Shown in pieces: positions 12,243-22,781 of a DNA stretch of 64,000 bases. Where the stretch lies: the NCBI GenBank assembly GCA_033296885.1, contig MU863947.1, positions 124,001-188,000 of the forward strand. Direction: 5' to 3'. This DNA is from Triangularia verruculosa. Taxonomy: Eukaryota; Ascomycota; Sordariomycetes; Sordariales; Podosporaceae. Each line of letters begins with the position of its first letter. Within the stretch, counting starts at the first letter, position 1. The notes beneath the pieces are model-generated. The model ran no database searches and was not told the origin of the DNA. It saw nothing but the letters and a program-made list of their open reading frames with translations. A program made the position numbers and the translations under genes.

Positions 12243-12362
12243 CCAACTTGACCACGGTCAAGTTGGCAGTGCGCCGCTTGCTTGATATCCCCTGAGCGCT
12301 CCTGGCAAGTACACATTGGACTTCGCTTGCACAAGTCTCAGGTTTGATTCCTGGTTTCGACC
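12243..12362 (+). other. tRNA-like relic with adjoining 11-bp palindrome
   Basis: Positions 12336-12362 read as the 3' part of a tRNA: a T-arm of 5-bp stem and 7-base loop (TTTGATT) followed by TTTCGACC. A run of seven T, as in a polymerase III terminator, follows within ten bases. A B-box-like core is present but the usual C56 is T. I could not fold a convincing 5' acceptor or anticodon arm, so this looks like a decayed or rearranged tRNA. Directly upstream, 12243-12253 and 12256-12266 form a perfect 11-bp inverted repeat with a 2-base spacer. Confidence 0.3.
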
Positions 12363-12636
12363 ATTCATTTTTTTCATTTTTGATCATTTTATTTTTCTTC
12401 TTTTCTCTTTTTCCTTTATTTTAGGTACTTGGCATTATGTATTCTTCCCGTTTCCCCTTGGGGATTCCCTCTAAATAGGTTCTAGAATTACCGTCTTCCA
12501 GCCTGGAATGATGTGGGACTATTATATGTTGTACTGTCATGTTTGGCACAGCCACATCAAACTGCTCAAAAATAAATTACCGATCAACTTGGGGTCTCGT
12601 CGTGTGTTGCTTGTGGAAGACGTTTGTGGTGCCATT

Positions 12637-12999
12637 ATATTTACCAGTGTTCATGATGTGGTACGTGTCGTCATTGAGGCGCGCGAGTACACAGGAAGAT
12701 GGCCGGTCATCGGAGTGGTTAGCGGAAATTCCCCTGTCACACCTGTCGAGCTTGTGCAGCTCAGTGAGAGATTCTGGAGTGGTCGTTTTTCGGTGGATAA
12801 GTCGAGGCTGGCAGATTTTCACACAGGGGAAATAAAGTCGTCATGGATGCCTCAGCCAAACCATGTCTCGGCAGGCAACATGACACAGGTAGAGCGGGAT
12901 GCCTTCGGGAGGGCCATCACACCTGGGGTGTTGCTTAGGTTTTCGAATGAGGAACTTATTGTGGGCGACGAGTGGAATAGACTGCTGTCCCAGTTCTGA
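12637..12999 (+). pseudogene. NmrA-like (isoflavone reductase-type) C-terminal relic
   Basis: The last 120 or so residues of this frame read like the C-terminal half of fungal NmrA-like NAD(P)-binding proteins: a 'FTSVHDVVRVV' segment, 'GRWPVIGVVSG', 'GEIKSSWMP' and a final 'EEWN/DEWNRLLSQF'-type ending. The N-terminal Rossmann half with the GxxGxxG dinucleotide motif is absent from the upstream 250 nt in all frames. The nearest Met (12508) leads into unrelated sequence. It is most simply a 5'-truncated gene remnant; a very divergent first exon further upstream cannot be excluded. Confidence 0.5.
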
Positions 13000-13260
13000 A
13001 AAGAGCGGCCTTAAATCAAGGCAGAGAAATGGTGAATACATCGGGATCAGAATGGAAGGAGCGAACAAGGCTGAGGTGGCTGTTTCACCGGGTGTTGGCA
13101 ATGGCCACAGCATGAGAGTGGATGCACAATGGTTGCTCTTGCCCTACCTAAATAATCCCATCTGAACTTAAGAGGATCTCCCGCTTTTGGTGGGCAGTCT
13201 TCACGTTGCCACTTTCCTCTGTTTCGGCTCATTCTTCATCCTTCACCACACACGGCAAAG

Positions 13261-14400
13261 ATGGGCAACCCGGACGACGACGACATCAACATCTCCAATG
13301 GCACCTGCTATTATGCGCCCGGTAAAAAGGCTCATGAACAGTTCATTCCGTGCGGGAATGTCGACTTTGGCAATAACATGTGCTGCTGGGCTGGTTCCTT
13401 CTGTTTGGGCCCGGGCAATATTTGCCAAATGCCAGATGAAGGCGCTGTCTACATGGCAGGCTGCACCGACAGCACTTACGAGGACCCCAGCTGCCCCGAC
13501 AAAAAAGTTTATTCAGACCAGCCATGGACAGACATGGTTATCTGCAAGTTCGATGACATTAATGTGTTGTGCGTGTTTCTCTTGGTATTCTACAATACGA
13601 AATTACGATGGCTGATTATGAAAAGGGTTGGATGTGAAGAAACAGGCCACGCTATTGTCCCTCAGATGGACATGGGCTGCGTCTGCACTGCCGCCGCGAG
13701 CCCTGCTATCGAGTCTCGTATCTTATTTCAAGGATCGCAGCTTCTTAATAACTTCGCAAGCCTTCCAATGGCTACTGGAGAGTCCATCAAGTGGGTGGGC
13801 ACCTTTACCCCCACAGGCACGAGAACAAGTAAGACGATGTAAACCACTACCCCTCCCTTGCCCTCAACCACTGAGTCCAATACCCCTCCCTTGCCCTCAA
13901 CCACTGAGTCTGTCGCCCATCACTTGTCCTCAATCACTGCGTCCGTCGCTGGGCCCGCAGACGCGCGCGCTCCAGTAAAACCCCCCCTCCCGCAAGAGCT
14001 CCCTGCGGGAAGTGGCCGTCTTGGAACACCAGCGGTCATTGGCATCGTGTTTGGAATACTTGTCGGACTGGTGCTTATTATGGGTGCTCTTTTCGCCTTT
14101 CGTACTCTTCGCAATCGGAAGAAAACAGATGATTCTGCTCCTGGGCCGGAACAGATGAACGATGCTGCCGGCGCCAAGGGAGATGGTGTGCCCGAGCTGG
14201 CTTCGTCAACATTCCCAGTGCTCGCAGAGCTTCAGACTGATAACAAGGCGCGCCCTGAGGCTCTGCGTTCTGAGCTCGCTGCCAAATCACCCACCTCCCC
14301 GCGCTCTTCCTATCTATCAGGAGCGCCAGATCAGGAGATGCGGAGGCCCGCCATGCATCCCGAAGGGCAGCAGCATGATGCTGTGGAGTTGCCAAGCTAG
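13261..14400 (+). CDS. Single-pass membrane protein with Cys-rich ectodomain
   Basis: The ectodomain is about 170 residues with paired cysteines ('NGTCYYAPG', 'NNMCCWAGSFC', 'MAGCTD', 'GCEETG', 'MGCVC'). A Pro/Ser/Thr stalk, one transmembrane helix ('AVIGIVFGILVGLVLIMGAL') after 'SGRLGTP', a basic stop-transfer and a disordered tail follow. This is a common fungal layout of unknown role. The first intron (13569-13625) is well supported. The stalk carries an in-frame TAA (13840-13842), which is avoided if 13829-13960 (GTAAGA...GCAG) is spliced; that model keeps phase and gives 316 residues. The first Met (ATGGGC) leads directly into acidic and Cys-rich sequence, so no signal peptide is seen. 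Either an upstream exon is missed or secretion is atypical. Confidence 0.65.
13847..13916 (+). repeat. Tandem 35-bp repeat in the stalk-coding region
   Basis: Two near-identical copies of a C-rich unit (CCCCTCCCTTGCCCTCAACC followed by ACTGAGTC) lie in tandem. In the frame of the membrane protein they encode PLPSTTES-type repeats. They are in the main frame but downstream of the TAA at 13840, so the repeat is coding only if that stop is bypassed; otherwise it is inside the proposed second intron. Confidence 0.7.
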
Positions 14401-14852
14401 GTAGGTAGTGTAAAAATGTTTGGTTGTTTATTTAACATGTAGAGGGGCACGTCTTAGATAAAATAGCTAGCACTATAAAGTAGGAATACAATATTGAAAG
14501 ATGATGAAAAGACTTTAAAAGATAGCTAAAAGGCTTGCTGTTAAATCCGCGCCGGATGGGCAACTTTTACTCCCAACTGGTCTCACTTATTCAGACTATG
14601 GACCACACTAACAAGACCGGACAGGAGTGGATCAAACTCCAGAAGTACATTTACTAGGTCGGCATGGCCTATATAGGTATCTACTATATGCTTACGATAT
14701 TCCCATTTTCCGGGGGCTATACACACTGCTAACTTATACAGCAGCGCGGGCAGTCCAATCAAGCTTAGTCGCGTGCTCACGAATTCCAATCGAGTCAGCA
14801 GCGTGTGCACGCCCCGGACCATATCTACCTTGAAAAATCGTTATCTATAGAC
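14401..14852. other. Convergent intergenic region with degenerate GATAGT-type repeats
   Basis: This lies between the ends of the membrane-protein gene and the subtilase. Around 14497-14540 are degenerate copies of the AAAGATAG(T/C)-type motif that recurs at 15.3, 17.7, 51.0 and 54.1 kb. Nothing else is recognised. Confidence 0.45.
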
Positions 14853-17604
14853 TCAATAAAATTTCCAAGCATACGCAAATGGCACATCAGCCAGCATCAT
14901 ACGATACGGCTTGACCAGAACCTGCACACTCTCCCCTTCCACCTCTGGCCAGATGACTTGCTCAACGTTATTCCTGCGGTCAAACGGCTTTTTGGCGCCC
15001 ACGGGGAAGTCCTTCTCCCCCTGATTCCCGTGCCGCTGCTTGTCGCCGCTGCTTGAAATGACAACGAGGTTGAGGTCGTTGGCCAGCGCCGCACCGGGGA
15101 GGTCAGCGTAGGTCATGGTGATCTTGAAGGTCAGGCCCTGTTTACCGGTAGGGATTGGGATCTGCACAGAAAAGGGCTCTTCGGTTTCTTCGGAGATGGT
15201 GCCGATGCCGTAGCCTCCCATTCCTGGGGTTTCCGAGTCCGGTTCGATCATGGCGATGGTTGAGGCGACGTTGACGCGGCCCTATTGAGGGTTGTTGGTG
15301 TTAGCGATCGTTTATACTGGCCATTGTAAAGTGGGGATATAGTATTAAAAGATAGTTGATAGGCCTTGAAAGATAGTAATAAGCCTCAAGAAGATGTTTG
15401 ATATGTCTTTTCTACCGTTGTGAAGGTGTGGTCATGCGAAAACAAGTAAAGTAAAAAGGTATCGAAAACCATGTAAAAGGGGTTTAAGGGAGCAGGCAAG
15501 GGAGCTTGAGGACACTTACAAAGCCAGAGTGAGGGTTAGGTCCGTGGTCCAAGTGAACCGGGACGTACTGTCCCTTGATGGGAACGGCACCGTTGATGAG
15601 GAGGGCTTTGATCAGTGAGCCTGTGGGGTTAATGATGGTGGATGACGATGCGGTGTCGCCATTCCCATTAGAGTTGCCGTTCGACGCGGCAGTTTCGATC
15701 CGATCCCGGTAGCCATTGGCAAGCAAAGCCTCCCGCACAACGGCACAACAGCCGGCCACAAGAGGCGTGGCCATGCTGGTACCAGAAAGGTACTGGTAGC
15801 GGTCATCCCCGGACACGCCCGTGTAGTCCACACCGTTCACCCACTTCTTACTCCGCGACCGTGCCGACAGGATCGCCGTGCCGGGAGCCACCAAGTCAGG
15901 CTTGAGCCTGTTCTCAGCCGTCGGGCCCCTGCTGCTAAACGCCGCGAGCCCTTCGGGGTTATCAGCCTGGTGATCATCCTTGAGCGGGTTCATGGGAAAT
16001 TTCTTGGGCCAGAACAATCCATACGTATACGGATTGCCTTGCTTCCCCGATTTCAGCGCTGGGCGGAAATTCTCCGAAGCACCGACAGTGATGCAGTTCT
16101 TGGCCGAAGCCTCGGCACCCAACGATCGCTCATTGACTTTGCCGTCGAGGTTGGTGTCCTGCCCGTCGTTCCCGGCGGCGAAAAGAACCGTCATGTCCTG
16201 GTGGTCCCAGACGAACCGGTCGATGCTCTCGGCGTTGGCGCCGTAGGGGCGCTGCCGGAAGTTGTCCTTGGCTGACGGGGGGGTTCCCCAGGAGTTGCTG
16301 TGGATGCGGGCGCCGGCTTCGTAGGCTTGCTGGAAGATGCGGCCCAGGTCGGCGGGGTAGCCTTTGAGGACGGACTGGCCGAAGTAGTTGAATTTAACGA
16401 AGAAGGATTGCAGCATGAGGTGGGCGGCGGGGGCGGTTCCGGTTACTTGTCCTTCGTGGGTGTGTTCGCCCTGACCGAGGAGGCATCTTTGTGGGGAGGG
16501 AGTGGGAGGTTAGCCTGAATACAGAGCAGTAGGAAAGGGGGTTCGGAAGTTGGTGTCGTACCCACAGACATGAGTGCCGTGGCCGTCAGGGTCGTCGGTA
16601 GCGGCTTTTCGTCCCCACGGATGCAGGGACTTGACGCGGTTGGTGAAGGCTTGGTGCACATCTGTCGTGCTGCCCTTGTCGAACCCCGTGTCGGCTACAC
16701 ATACGAGCTGGTCCCGGCCCTGATAGCGGCTAGAAGACAAACAAAAAGGGGGTGGAAAAGGGGGTGGAAAAGGGGGTGGAAAAGCTGTAGCGGTGTCATT
16801 GGTCGCAGAGGTTTTCTCTGACGCGGGAAACCCTAGGAGACGCCGGGCCATGTTGGCAAAGAGCACGTGCTCGTTGACAGGGTGAATGACCCGCACCTCG
16901 TTGAACTTGGCGATGGTGTCCAGCGCGTCCTCCTCGATCTTGAGCCTGATCATGCAGGACTTGTCTTCGGTAGTGACCTCCTTCACGCCCCTGACGGCGG
17001 AAATCCTGCTGATGAGTTCCCGAGAGACCTCGCCAGTAATGTCGTGGTGCAGGGCAACATCAACCTCGACCGTCGTGTCCTCGATGTCGAGATCCACCGC
17101 GGCGCGTCTGCTCTCCGCCTCCATGTAATACACGGGTTGGGCCATGCGACCGGAGATGATTCCATTGTAATTGGAAATCTTCAACTCGCGGGGTACTATC
17201 ACGTCTGAGAGGCTGAGGCGATTATTGGCGCTGTCACGATGATGCACCACGGGGCGGGCTCGAAGTTTCTCGACGGCTTCATGGATCACCAGCTCGCTCG
17301 AATACTCGTCCGCATAGTCGATGTAGTCGAGCCCGCGGATGGGATCGAGCGAGCTGCCCTTGGGGTAGCCGCAAAGGTAGATCTGCTGCTCGTCGTCGTC
17401 GTCATCGTCGTCGTCTTCACAGCAGCCGCCACCGCCGAGGAACTCGTGGATCCGGACGCCGAGGCCTTGAAGCTCGTTCTTTTGGGACTTGTTCAAGGGT
17501 TCTCCGTCAGTGCGTATCAGGATGTATCCAGACCCGGAAGAGTCAGCCTTCTGGCTCGCAGTGGCTGTGTTCCAGTCCTTGCCGTTGATAACTACGTCTG
17601 GCAT
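14853..17604 (-). CDS. Subtilisin-like serine protease (S8, KP-43-like core)
   Basis: Three exons (17604-16562, 16486-15520, 15281-14853) joined in phase across introns of 75 and 238 nt give 812 residues. The catalytic triad is complete: D305 in 'VCVADTGFD', H342 in 'DGHGTHVCG', S585 in 'LSGTSMATP', with the oxyanion Asn in 'AAGNDG'. A beta-rich C-terminal domain with Tyr/Asp-rich 'TYADLPGAAL' resembles the jelly-roll after KP-43-type catalytic domains. About 300 residues precede the catalytic Asp and include an eight-Asp run near residue 75. No signal peptide is seen, so it is probably cytosolic, unlike most fungal S8 proteases. The upstream Met at 17706 is rejected because those 34 codons only translate the DNA repeat. 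The second intron and the promoter both carry the GATAGT-type repeat. Confidence 0.9.
15325..15410. repeat. GATAGT-type short repeat inside subtilase intron 2
   Basis: This holds units of the form AAAAGATAGTTGATAGGCCTT and GAAAGATAGTAATAAGCCTC, about 20-26 nt apart. They are the same family as the arrays at 17.65-17.78, 50.82-51.07 and 53.99-54.19 kb. The intron is 238 nt, several times the local norm, and the array accounts for much of the excess. Confidence 0.7.
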
Positions 17605-17644
17605 CTCTGAGTTATGTGTAATGGTGAGAGGTTGGGGGAACAGT

Positions 17645-17782
17645 AGGTAGTTGGAAGGCGTTAAAAGACCGTTAGAAGGCGTGTAAAGATAGTTGAAAGG
17701 CGTCAAAAGATAGTTGGAAGGCGTTAAAGGCTTTTTCCAAGGCGTTAAAAGATAGTTGGATGGCGTTGGAAGATATCTTAGG
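17645..17782. repeat. GATAGT-type short repeat array in the subtilase promoter
   Basis: About six head-to-tail units of 20-22 nt follow the pattern AAAAGATAGTTGGAAGGCGTT, with point differences and one interrupted unit. It begins about 40 nt upstream of the chosen subtilase start. The same unit is found at the SesB-TPR gene 33 kb away. Confidence 0.8.
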
Positions 17783-18343
17783 TGGTAGGAGAATACCTAT
17801 GAAGGAGCAAAACAGGAGAGAAATGAGAAGGACAAACAGCAAAGTTATAGAGAAACCCAACCTTCGCTTGACCTGCGTAATCCTGGTCACAAAGGGGATC
17901 GGCAAATTTGTTCCCAGCCCAAGCGGAGCTTCAGGAATGGTAGGGCAAGAATGGCAGGATTTCTTGCCACCAGCTGAACCTCCACCCTCTTTAACCCCTG
18001 TTTGCATAGGTACCTTAGGTAGCTAGCACGTATGCACGTAACTAGCGATCCATATGTTTACCGAATTACGCCACCGTGTAGCCCGAGGCACTACCTAATT
18101 CACCTTGCTGACCGTGGAGTCGAGGTGCAAGCAAGAGCATCACCTTTCAAAATTGGGCTGCGTCATACCTCTTTGAATTTGTTCGTAAATCATTCACTAA
18201 TACTATCTTGACTGGCTGACTACCTACAAACCGCCGCTATTCATTGACCTGTCCTAGTAAGACATCACGCTCTCTCTCACACACAGGACCATTCGGCGTT
18301 AAATGGGACACACACACACACACACTCACACGCAAAACCCATT
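17783..18343. other. Intergenic region with CA microsatellite
   Basis: This contains a (CA)n microsatellite at about 18308-18327, close to the 3' end of the next minus-strand gene. A palindromic TAGGTACC motif occurs near 18006. No gene is recognised. Confidence 0.5.
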
Positions 18344-19399
18344 TCACTTCTTCTTGACAGACTTGTTAAGCATGTCGCCATACTTCTTCAGGTTAATACC
18401 AGTGGCCTTCTCAAACATGGCATCATACTTGGGCCTCTGCTTCAAGAATCCGTTGACGTTAAGATCGAACTTGGTAACGACGTGCTCGTAGATGAGGTTG
18501 ATCCTGTCCTCGGTGTTGTGCTTGCTGATGGACTTGGTGAAGGCCTTGGCGTCCATGGTGAGGTAGACGAGGAACGTGGTTGGCTCAAAGGCCCACATTG
18601 GATTGGCGGCGTCGCCCGTGATGTTGACGGCGGGGGTGAGGCCGAAGCGAAGGGCAAAGTCGAGCGTGCTGTGCTTGTCGGCGTCGACGGTGATGTCCTT
18701 GAGAGCCTTGACAAAGTTGGTGATCTGACTGTCGATCTCCTTCTTGTGGCTGTCGTCCATCCTCATGCTGTCAAACATGGTCTCGAGCAGCTTTTCGTGG
18801 ATCTGGCTCTTGGGGATGGTGAAGTTGTGCTTGGTGTGGACACCCTGGCCGAAGTTGTAAACACCGGCCATGGGGCCGGACATGGCGTTGTAGGCCAGCT
18901 TTGCCTGCACGTTGAACGCCTCGGCGGCCTCCTTTGTGATGTCGAAGCCGTCCGGGTTGGTCTTCATGAGCATGATGTTGGTGAACATTTGGCAGACCGA
19001 ATGTGCGTCCTTCAACAAGGCGAAGTTCTTGAGGGCCTCTGACTTGTCATAGCCTTGAACGTTGTCGCCGACGGGGTCCTCGACGACGACCGGCGGAGGC
19101 TTGGGGACTTTGCCTTCGTTGACCTGTTCTTGAGGCGTCTTCAGGTCACCCATCATCATGTCGGCAAAGTCATCGAACCTGTCACGGCCTCCACTGGCAC
19201 TCATTGTGGTTGCGGAGCCGGCATCAGAAAATGGCGACTTGATGTGGGAGGGGTCAAAGTCCGCATCTGCATGAGCGGCTGCCAACATGCGCAGAGCGAG
19301 CGTTTCCTCATCGACAGGAGAACCGCCCTGGGCAGCGTTGTGCAACTCCTGGACAAAGGCGGCGACGCCGACGGCATCCTCGATAGTTAGGCCCGACAT
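18344..19399 (-). CDS. Uncharacterised protein, three-paralogue cluster member A
   Basis: I do not recognise a named family. It is a single-exon gene of 351 residues from the Met at 19399; an in-frame Met at 19462 would add 21 poorly coding residues. It is hydrophilic, with no signal peptide or transmembrane helix. It shares an architecture with the genes at 20608 and 22782: an N-terminal acidic/Gly-rich segment ('GGRDRFDD'), a Pro-rich linker, a helical core with 'AYNAMSGPMAGVYNFG', a charged helix ending in 'TNFVKALKDI', and a C-terminal 'DLNVNGFLKQRPKYDAMF' then 'ATGINLKKYG'. It is divergent from member B across a 1.2-kb shared upstream region. Lys-rich 'KSVKKK' ends the protein. Function is unknown. 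Confidence 0.85.
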   Translation of the reverse strand: MSGLTIEDAVGVAAFVQELHNAAQGGSPVDEETLALRMLAAAHADADFDPSHIKSPFSDAGSATTMSASGGRDRFDDFADMMMGDLKTPQEQVNEGKVPKPPPVVVEDPVGDNVQGYDKSEALKNFALLKDAHSVCQMFTNIMLMKTNPDGFDITKEAAEAFNVQAKLAYNAMSGPMAGVYNFGQGVHTKHNFTIPKSQIHEKLLETMFDSMRMDDSHKKEIDSQITNFVKALKDITVDADKHSTLDFALRFGLTPAVNITGDAANPMWAFEPTTFLVYLTMDAKAFTKSISKHNTEDRINLIYEHVVTKFDLNVNGFLKQRPKYDAMFEKATGINLKKYGDMLNKSVKKK

Positions 19400-20607
19400 T
19401 GTGTATTTTGATGTGAGGAGGAACTGATGATAGAATGTGTTTGAAGTGGGAATTGAGTTCAATGATGGCTATTGGTCTTGTTCGAGATTCTAGTGATGAA
19501 GGTTTGACAGAGGGAAGAGGGCCGTTTTTGTAATGAAGCTGCCCGTCCTTCTCCATGGTTCATCATTTCATTATCTCATCATGCCATCTCGATCCGGACT
19601 TGACTTCCACTTGACTCCCCACCTGCGATCGACTTCCTGAGGTGCAGTGAGAACCGGCATTCCCAGCCCAACCTGCGGAGCCGGCAGTGGTCAACGGAGA
19701 TCCAGTCAATCCGAGTCTCCTCATCAGCGGCAAGCGCGGCTGTTACATCGTTACCGGATTCGCTTTGCTGCATGCTGGGTGTGAAGTTGAAATGAAGCAA
19801 TCGTGGAGTTGTGGCGTTCCTAGTTTCGGTCTCGAAGCTGCAGCTGGCAGAGATCAACATACGCTAACATGTAGATTGGTGTCATGGATGCAACTTGACT
19901 GCCTGTCAATGCCTGGTGGCTGATGGCTCATGGTGAGCTGGCACTGTCTTGGTGGAGATGATCATGGAATTTCATGAGTTTGATGATGTCCCAGTGTGTC
20001 CCGAGTAGGATAAACTTGGAAGCTGCGCTACAACCTAAGCCAAGAACTGATCAGAGTGCCGTCGATCTACCTTACCCCACAGTTCAGCCCAGATTCTAGA
20101 TGCCAAGCCGTCAGTACCTGCTCTGCCGGGTTATAGCTTCCGGCTCGGGCCGTTTAGAAGCTGTTAATTTGCTCATCCATGATGTAACCTCGCCGAACCT
20201 CGGGCTCCAGTCGTGTATGTGACAATTGGTATGCACATGTAGTCCACACACCGCGGAACAAATTCCAAGCCAATGGGACCCAAGCCGGCATTTGATTTCA
20301 ACCCAACGCAGATGCGAGTAGTCGGAGTGGATACCTGGATCGCCTCGATCTGCAACACGCCCCTCAGAAGCTGAACTTGACAGCAGAGAGTGACAGGCGA
20401 ATCATGGCGAACCCTATCGGCCAATGATGGTGAGGGTGTCTAGGAGCATGAACAGAGCAAGCAGGCAGGTAGGTGACTTTATCCCATACACGTCTTCTCC
20501 CGTTCTGCTCCCTCGGACTTTCAGTCTTGATCCTCTGTTTTCCTCAACAACTTCGTTTCACACTCTTCACTACCATTTTGACCTCTCTCCATCGCACACT
20601 TCCCACC
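19400..20607. other. Shared divergent upstream region of paralogues A and B
   Basis: About 1.2 kb separates the starts of the divergent paralogues and may hold a bidirectional promoter. The last 60 nt before member B are C/T-rich and lead to CCCACCATG. No further gene or repeat is recognised. Confidence 0.4.
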
Positions 20608-21726
20608 ATGACTGACACCGTCCAAAAGCAAGATGGCATGTCCGACCTCAGGGGCCATCTGCGAGAGGTCATCGCAGAGCCCACAGACCTGATCAAACAG
20701 GGGACTGCTCCCCCGCCCTACATCTTCACCTTTGAACCTTCGGGGAAAGGCGAGGAAGAGGCGCAGAATTTTTCTGCCCTACTGGGCGCGTCGGCTTTGG
20801 GGCGACTCTTTGCTGGTATGCACCTCGTTCGGTCGAGCCCTGACCACGGCGGCGACGGTAGCAAGGACGGAACCAAGCACTACAGTCTCAACAACCCTAG
20901 CGAGTACGTCGCTGCCTTCAACGAGAAGACGGAGGCGCTCGTTAACGCCTTCACCAACGGCCCGCTGGCATCTATGTACGGGCAGGGCGACGGAGGTACA
21001 ACCTCCAGCCTGGACCTCGAGTGTACTCGCGCTGAGTTGCACGCTAAGGTTCTCCCCCGCATCTTCGGCGGGCTGAACCAAGTTGGGAAAGCACATCTTG
21101 AGGAGCTCGACAAGGTCCTCACCGGCTTTACAGCTGCGCTCAAGCCTTTCAAACTCCCTACGCCCCCGCCCAGTCAGGGCGAGGACGGCAAAGATGGCAG
21201 TCCGCAGCCGCATGACCTGAAACTTGCGGTGCAGGTCAATTATGTCAAATCCATCGATATTACCGGTGGCAGCGGCAGCATTTACATCCACAAACCTTTC
21301 ACTCGCATCGTCATTTTCACGGTCAAGCCGCAGCAGTGGGCTTCAGCGCTGCAGAAGTCCCCGAAGAAAGATTCACCACCAGACGAGGGGGCAGAACACG
21401 ACAAACCCAGTCATGATCACGATCATGCTGATAAAGGTGGAGATGCTGCTGTGACCACAGCCGCCATCGGACTGCCGAGCTGGCTTGGAGGAAAGCCCAA
21501 GCCCAAGCCCCCCAAGCCGGACGAAAAAATCAAGTTCACTCTGAAGACGACCGTTCTGGAGCTCGAGTTTGACGACGCCAAGTACCGTGCCAACAAGTCC
21601 AAGTTTGAGGGCATTTTCAAGGGCATGGCCGAGGACGATGAGGAGCTAGGCCTCATCGCCGAGGAGGGCGGCTTGGAGGCTCTCGGACGCCGCACTTGTC
21701 AGATTTACCAGGCAAATGAGGCATGA
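20608..21726 (+). CDS. Uncharacterised protein, three-paralogue cluster member B
   Basis: Single exon, 372 residues, start at CCCACCATGACTG. This is the most diverged of the three. The core motif is 'FTNGPLASMYGQG', followed by 'ELHAKVLPRIFGGL', 'HLEELDKVLTGFTAAL' and a beta-type segment 'YIHKPFTRIVIFTVKP', matching the order seen in A and C ('YQPRTRIVYMHVDA' in C). A 65-residue insertion near residues 255-320 is rich in Asp, His and Lys, with a potential metal-binding DHDHD motif, then a Lys/Pro repeat ('KPKPKPPKP'). The C-terminus keeps 'KSKFEGIFKGMAED' in place of the TG-KYG ending. No targeting signal is seen. Homology to A and C is judged by eye. Function is unknown. Confidence 0.85.
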   Translation: MTDTVQKQDGMSDLRGHLREVIAEPTDLIKQGTAPPPYIFTFEPSGKGEEEAQNFSALLGASALGRLFAGMHLVRSSPDHGGDGSKDGTKHYSLNNPSEYVAAFNEKTEALVNAFTNGPLASMYGQGDGGTTSSLDLECTRAELHAKVLPRIFGGLNQVGKAHLEELDKVLTGFTAALKPFKLPTPPPSQGEDGKDGSPQPHDLKLAVQVNYVKSIDITGGSGSIYIHKPFTRIVIFTVKPQQWASALQKSPKKDSPPDEGAEHDKPSHDHDHADKGGDAAVTTAAIGLPSWLGGKPKPKPPKPDEKIKFTLKTTVLELEFDDAKYRANKSKFEGIFKGMAEDDEELGLIAEEGGLEALGRRTCQIYQANEA

Positions 21727-22781
21727 TTTAGGTAGACAGTGTCAATTTTGTGTTTTTCTCATAGGTTGCTTTTTGTCATAGCAAATTGATTCTCTGTAGG
21801 CCGTAGGAATACAATCTGAACTCAACTCTTGTCTTTTCACGCTTGCCGAAATGCTGTGCAAGGTGATTCTCCATGACTTCCTCGTATGGGAACCTTGATA
21901 GCCTCCTGTGCTTCTTTGCCCCTATGGTATCCAGCAAGACTGGAGCGATTTACCATCGCCCCCCAGTAGCGGGCGCCACGTTTGACACCATGACGTTTAC
22001 ATCACTGCCGGCTAACTGTGTTGGAATGCCCCTCAACAGATCGCCCAGCATGGGAAAACATGGGACGATCAATGCCGCCCTTCAGATCGGGCCGTAATAC
22101 TTCTAGCAATGCATGTAACTATACTGGCACAGAATTAACTGCGACGTCACAAGCGGCAATATACGGAATCGTAGCCAAGTACCCACTGGCAAGCTAGGTA
22201 CCACCAAGATGATTGATGTGATGGTGCATAGTGGAGGCCGTACAAGTCAGATCTCCACAGGTCCTACGACCTAATGATCTGCCCAAGGGTGTCTGTCTAT
22301 CATGCATACAGGTGGAGAAATAGATATACGGGGTCCCAATCATGCTTGCCAAAGATTGATCACCGACAAAATACCTGGTCCTGACAGATCATCCCAGCGA
22401 TCGCAGCATGCACGTCGGATTTCAGCTGGAATTTCGTGTTTTGCCTACTCTGCTTCCGGACAGCTGCATCATGCTCCTAAAATGGATCACCGGAATTGTG
22501 ACGCTGGCCGAGAAAAGTGAGGTAATTTTCTGATAGACAGGTGGAAACATGGAGAGAGGAAGAAGGAGAAGGAGACATGGGAAGGAAGAACAACGCTGGC
22601 TTGTAGAGACTGCAAGGAGTCCTGGCAAAAGAAAAGAGATAAAAGGACTAGTTCCCGTACAGCTTGGCCATTCCTACTCATCACAAACCCATCAACAATC
22701 AAACTACCTAGCAGCAACTGTCTGACCTACTTGTCTATACACTTACAAATTACCTCGCACCCAAACCTTCTTCTGTCCATT
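21727..22781. other. Intergenic region between paralogues B and C
   Basis: About 1 kb holds the B 3' flank and C promoter. A purine-rich (GGAAGGAGAAGGAG-like) stretch lies at about 22555-22590. No gene is recognised. Confidence 0.4.

Noticed and set aside
17604..17706. Upstream Met extending the subtilase by 34 residues
   Set aside because: These codons only translate the short DNA repeat (TPSNYLL-type), so they are probably 5' UTR.
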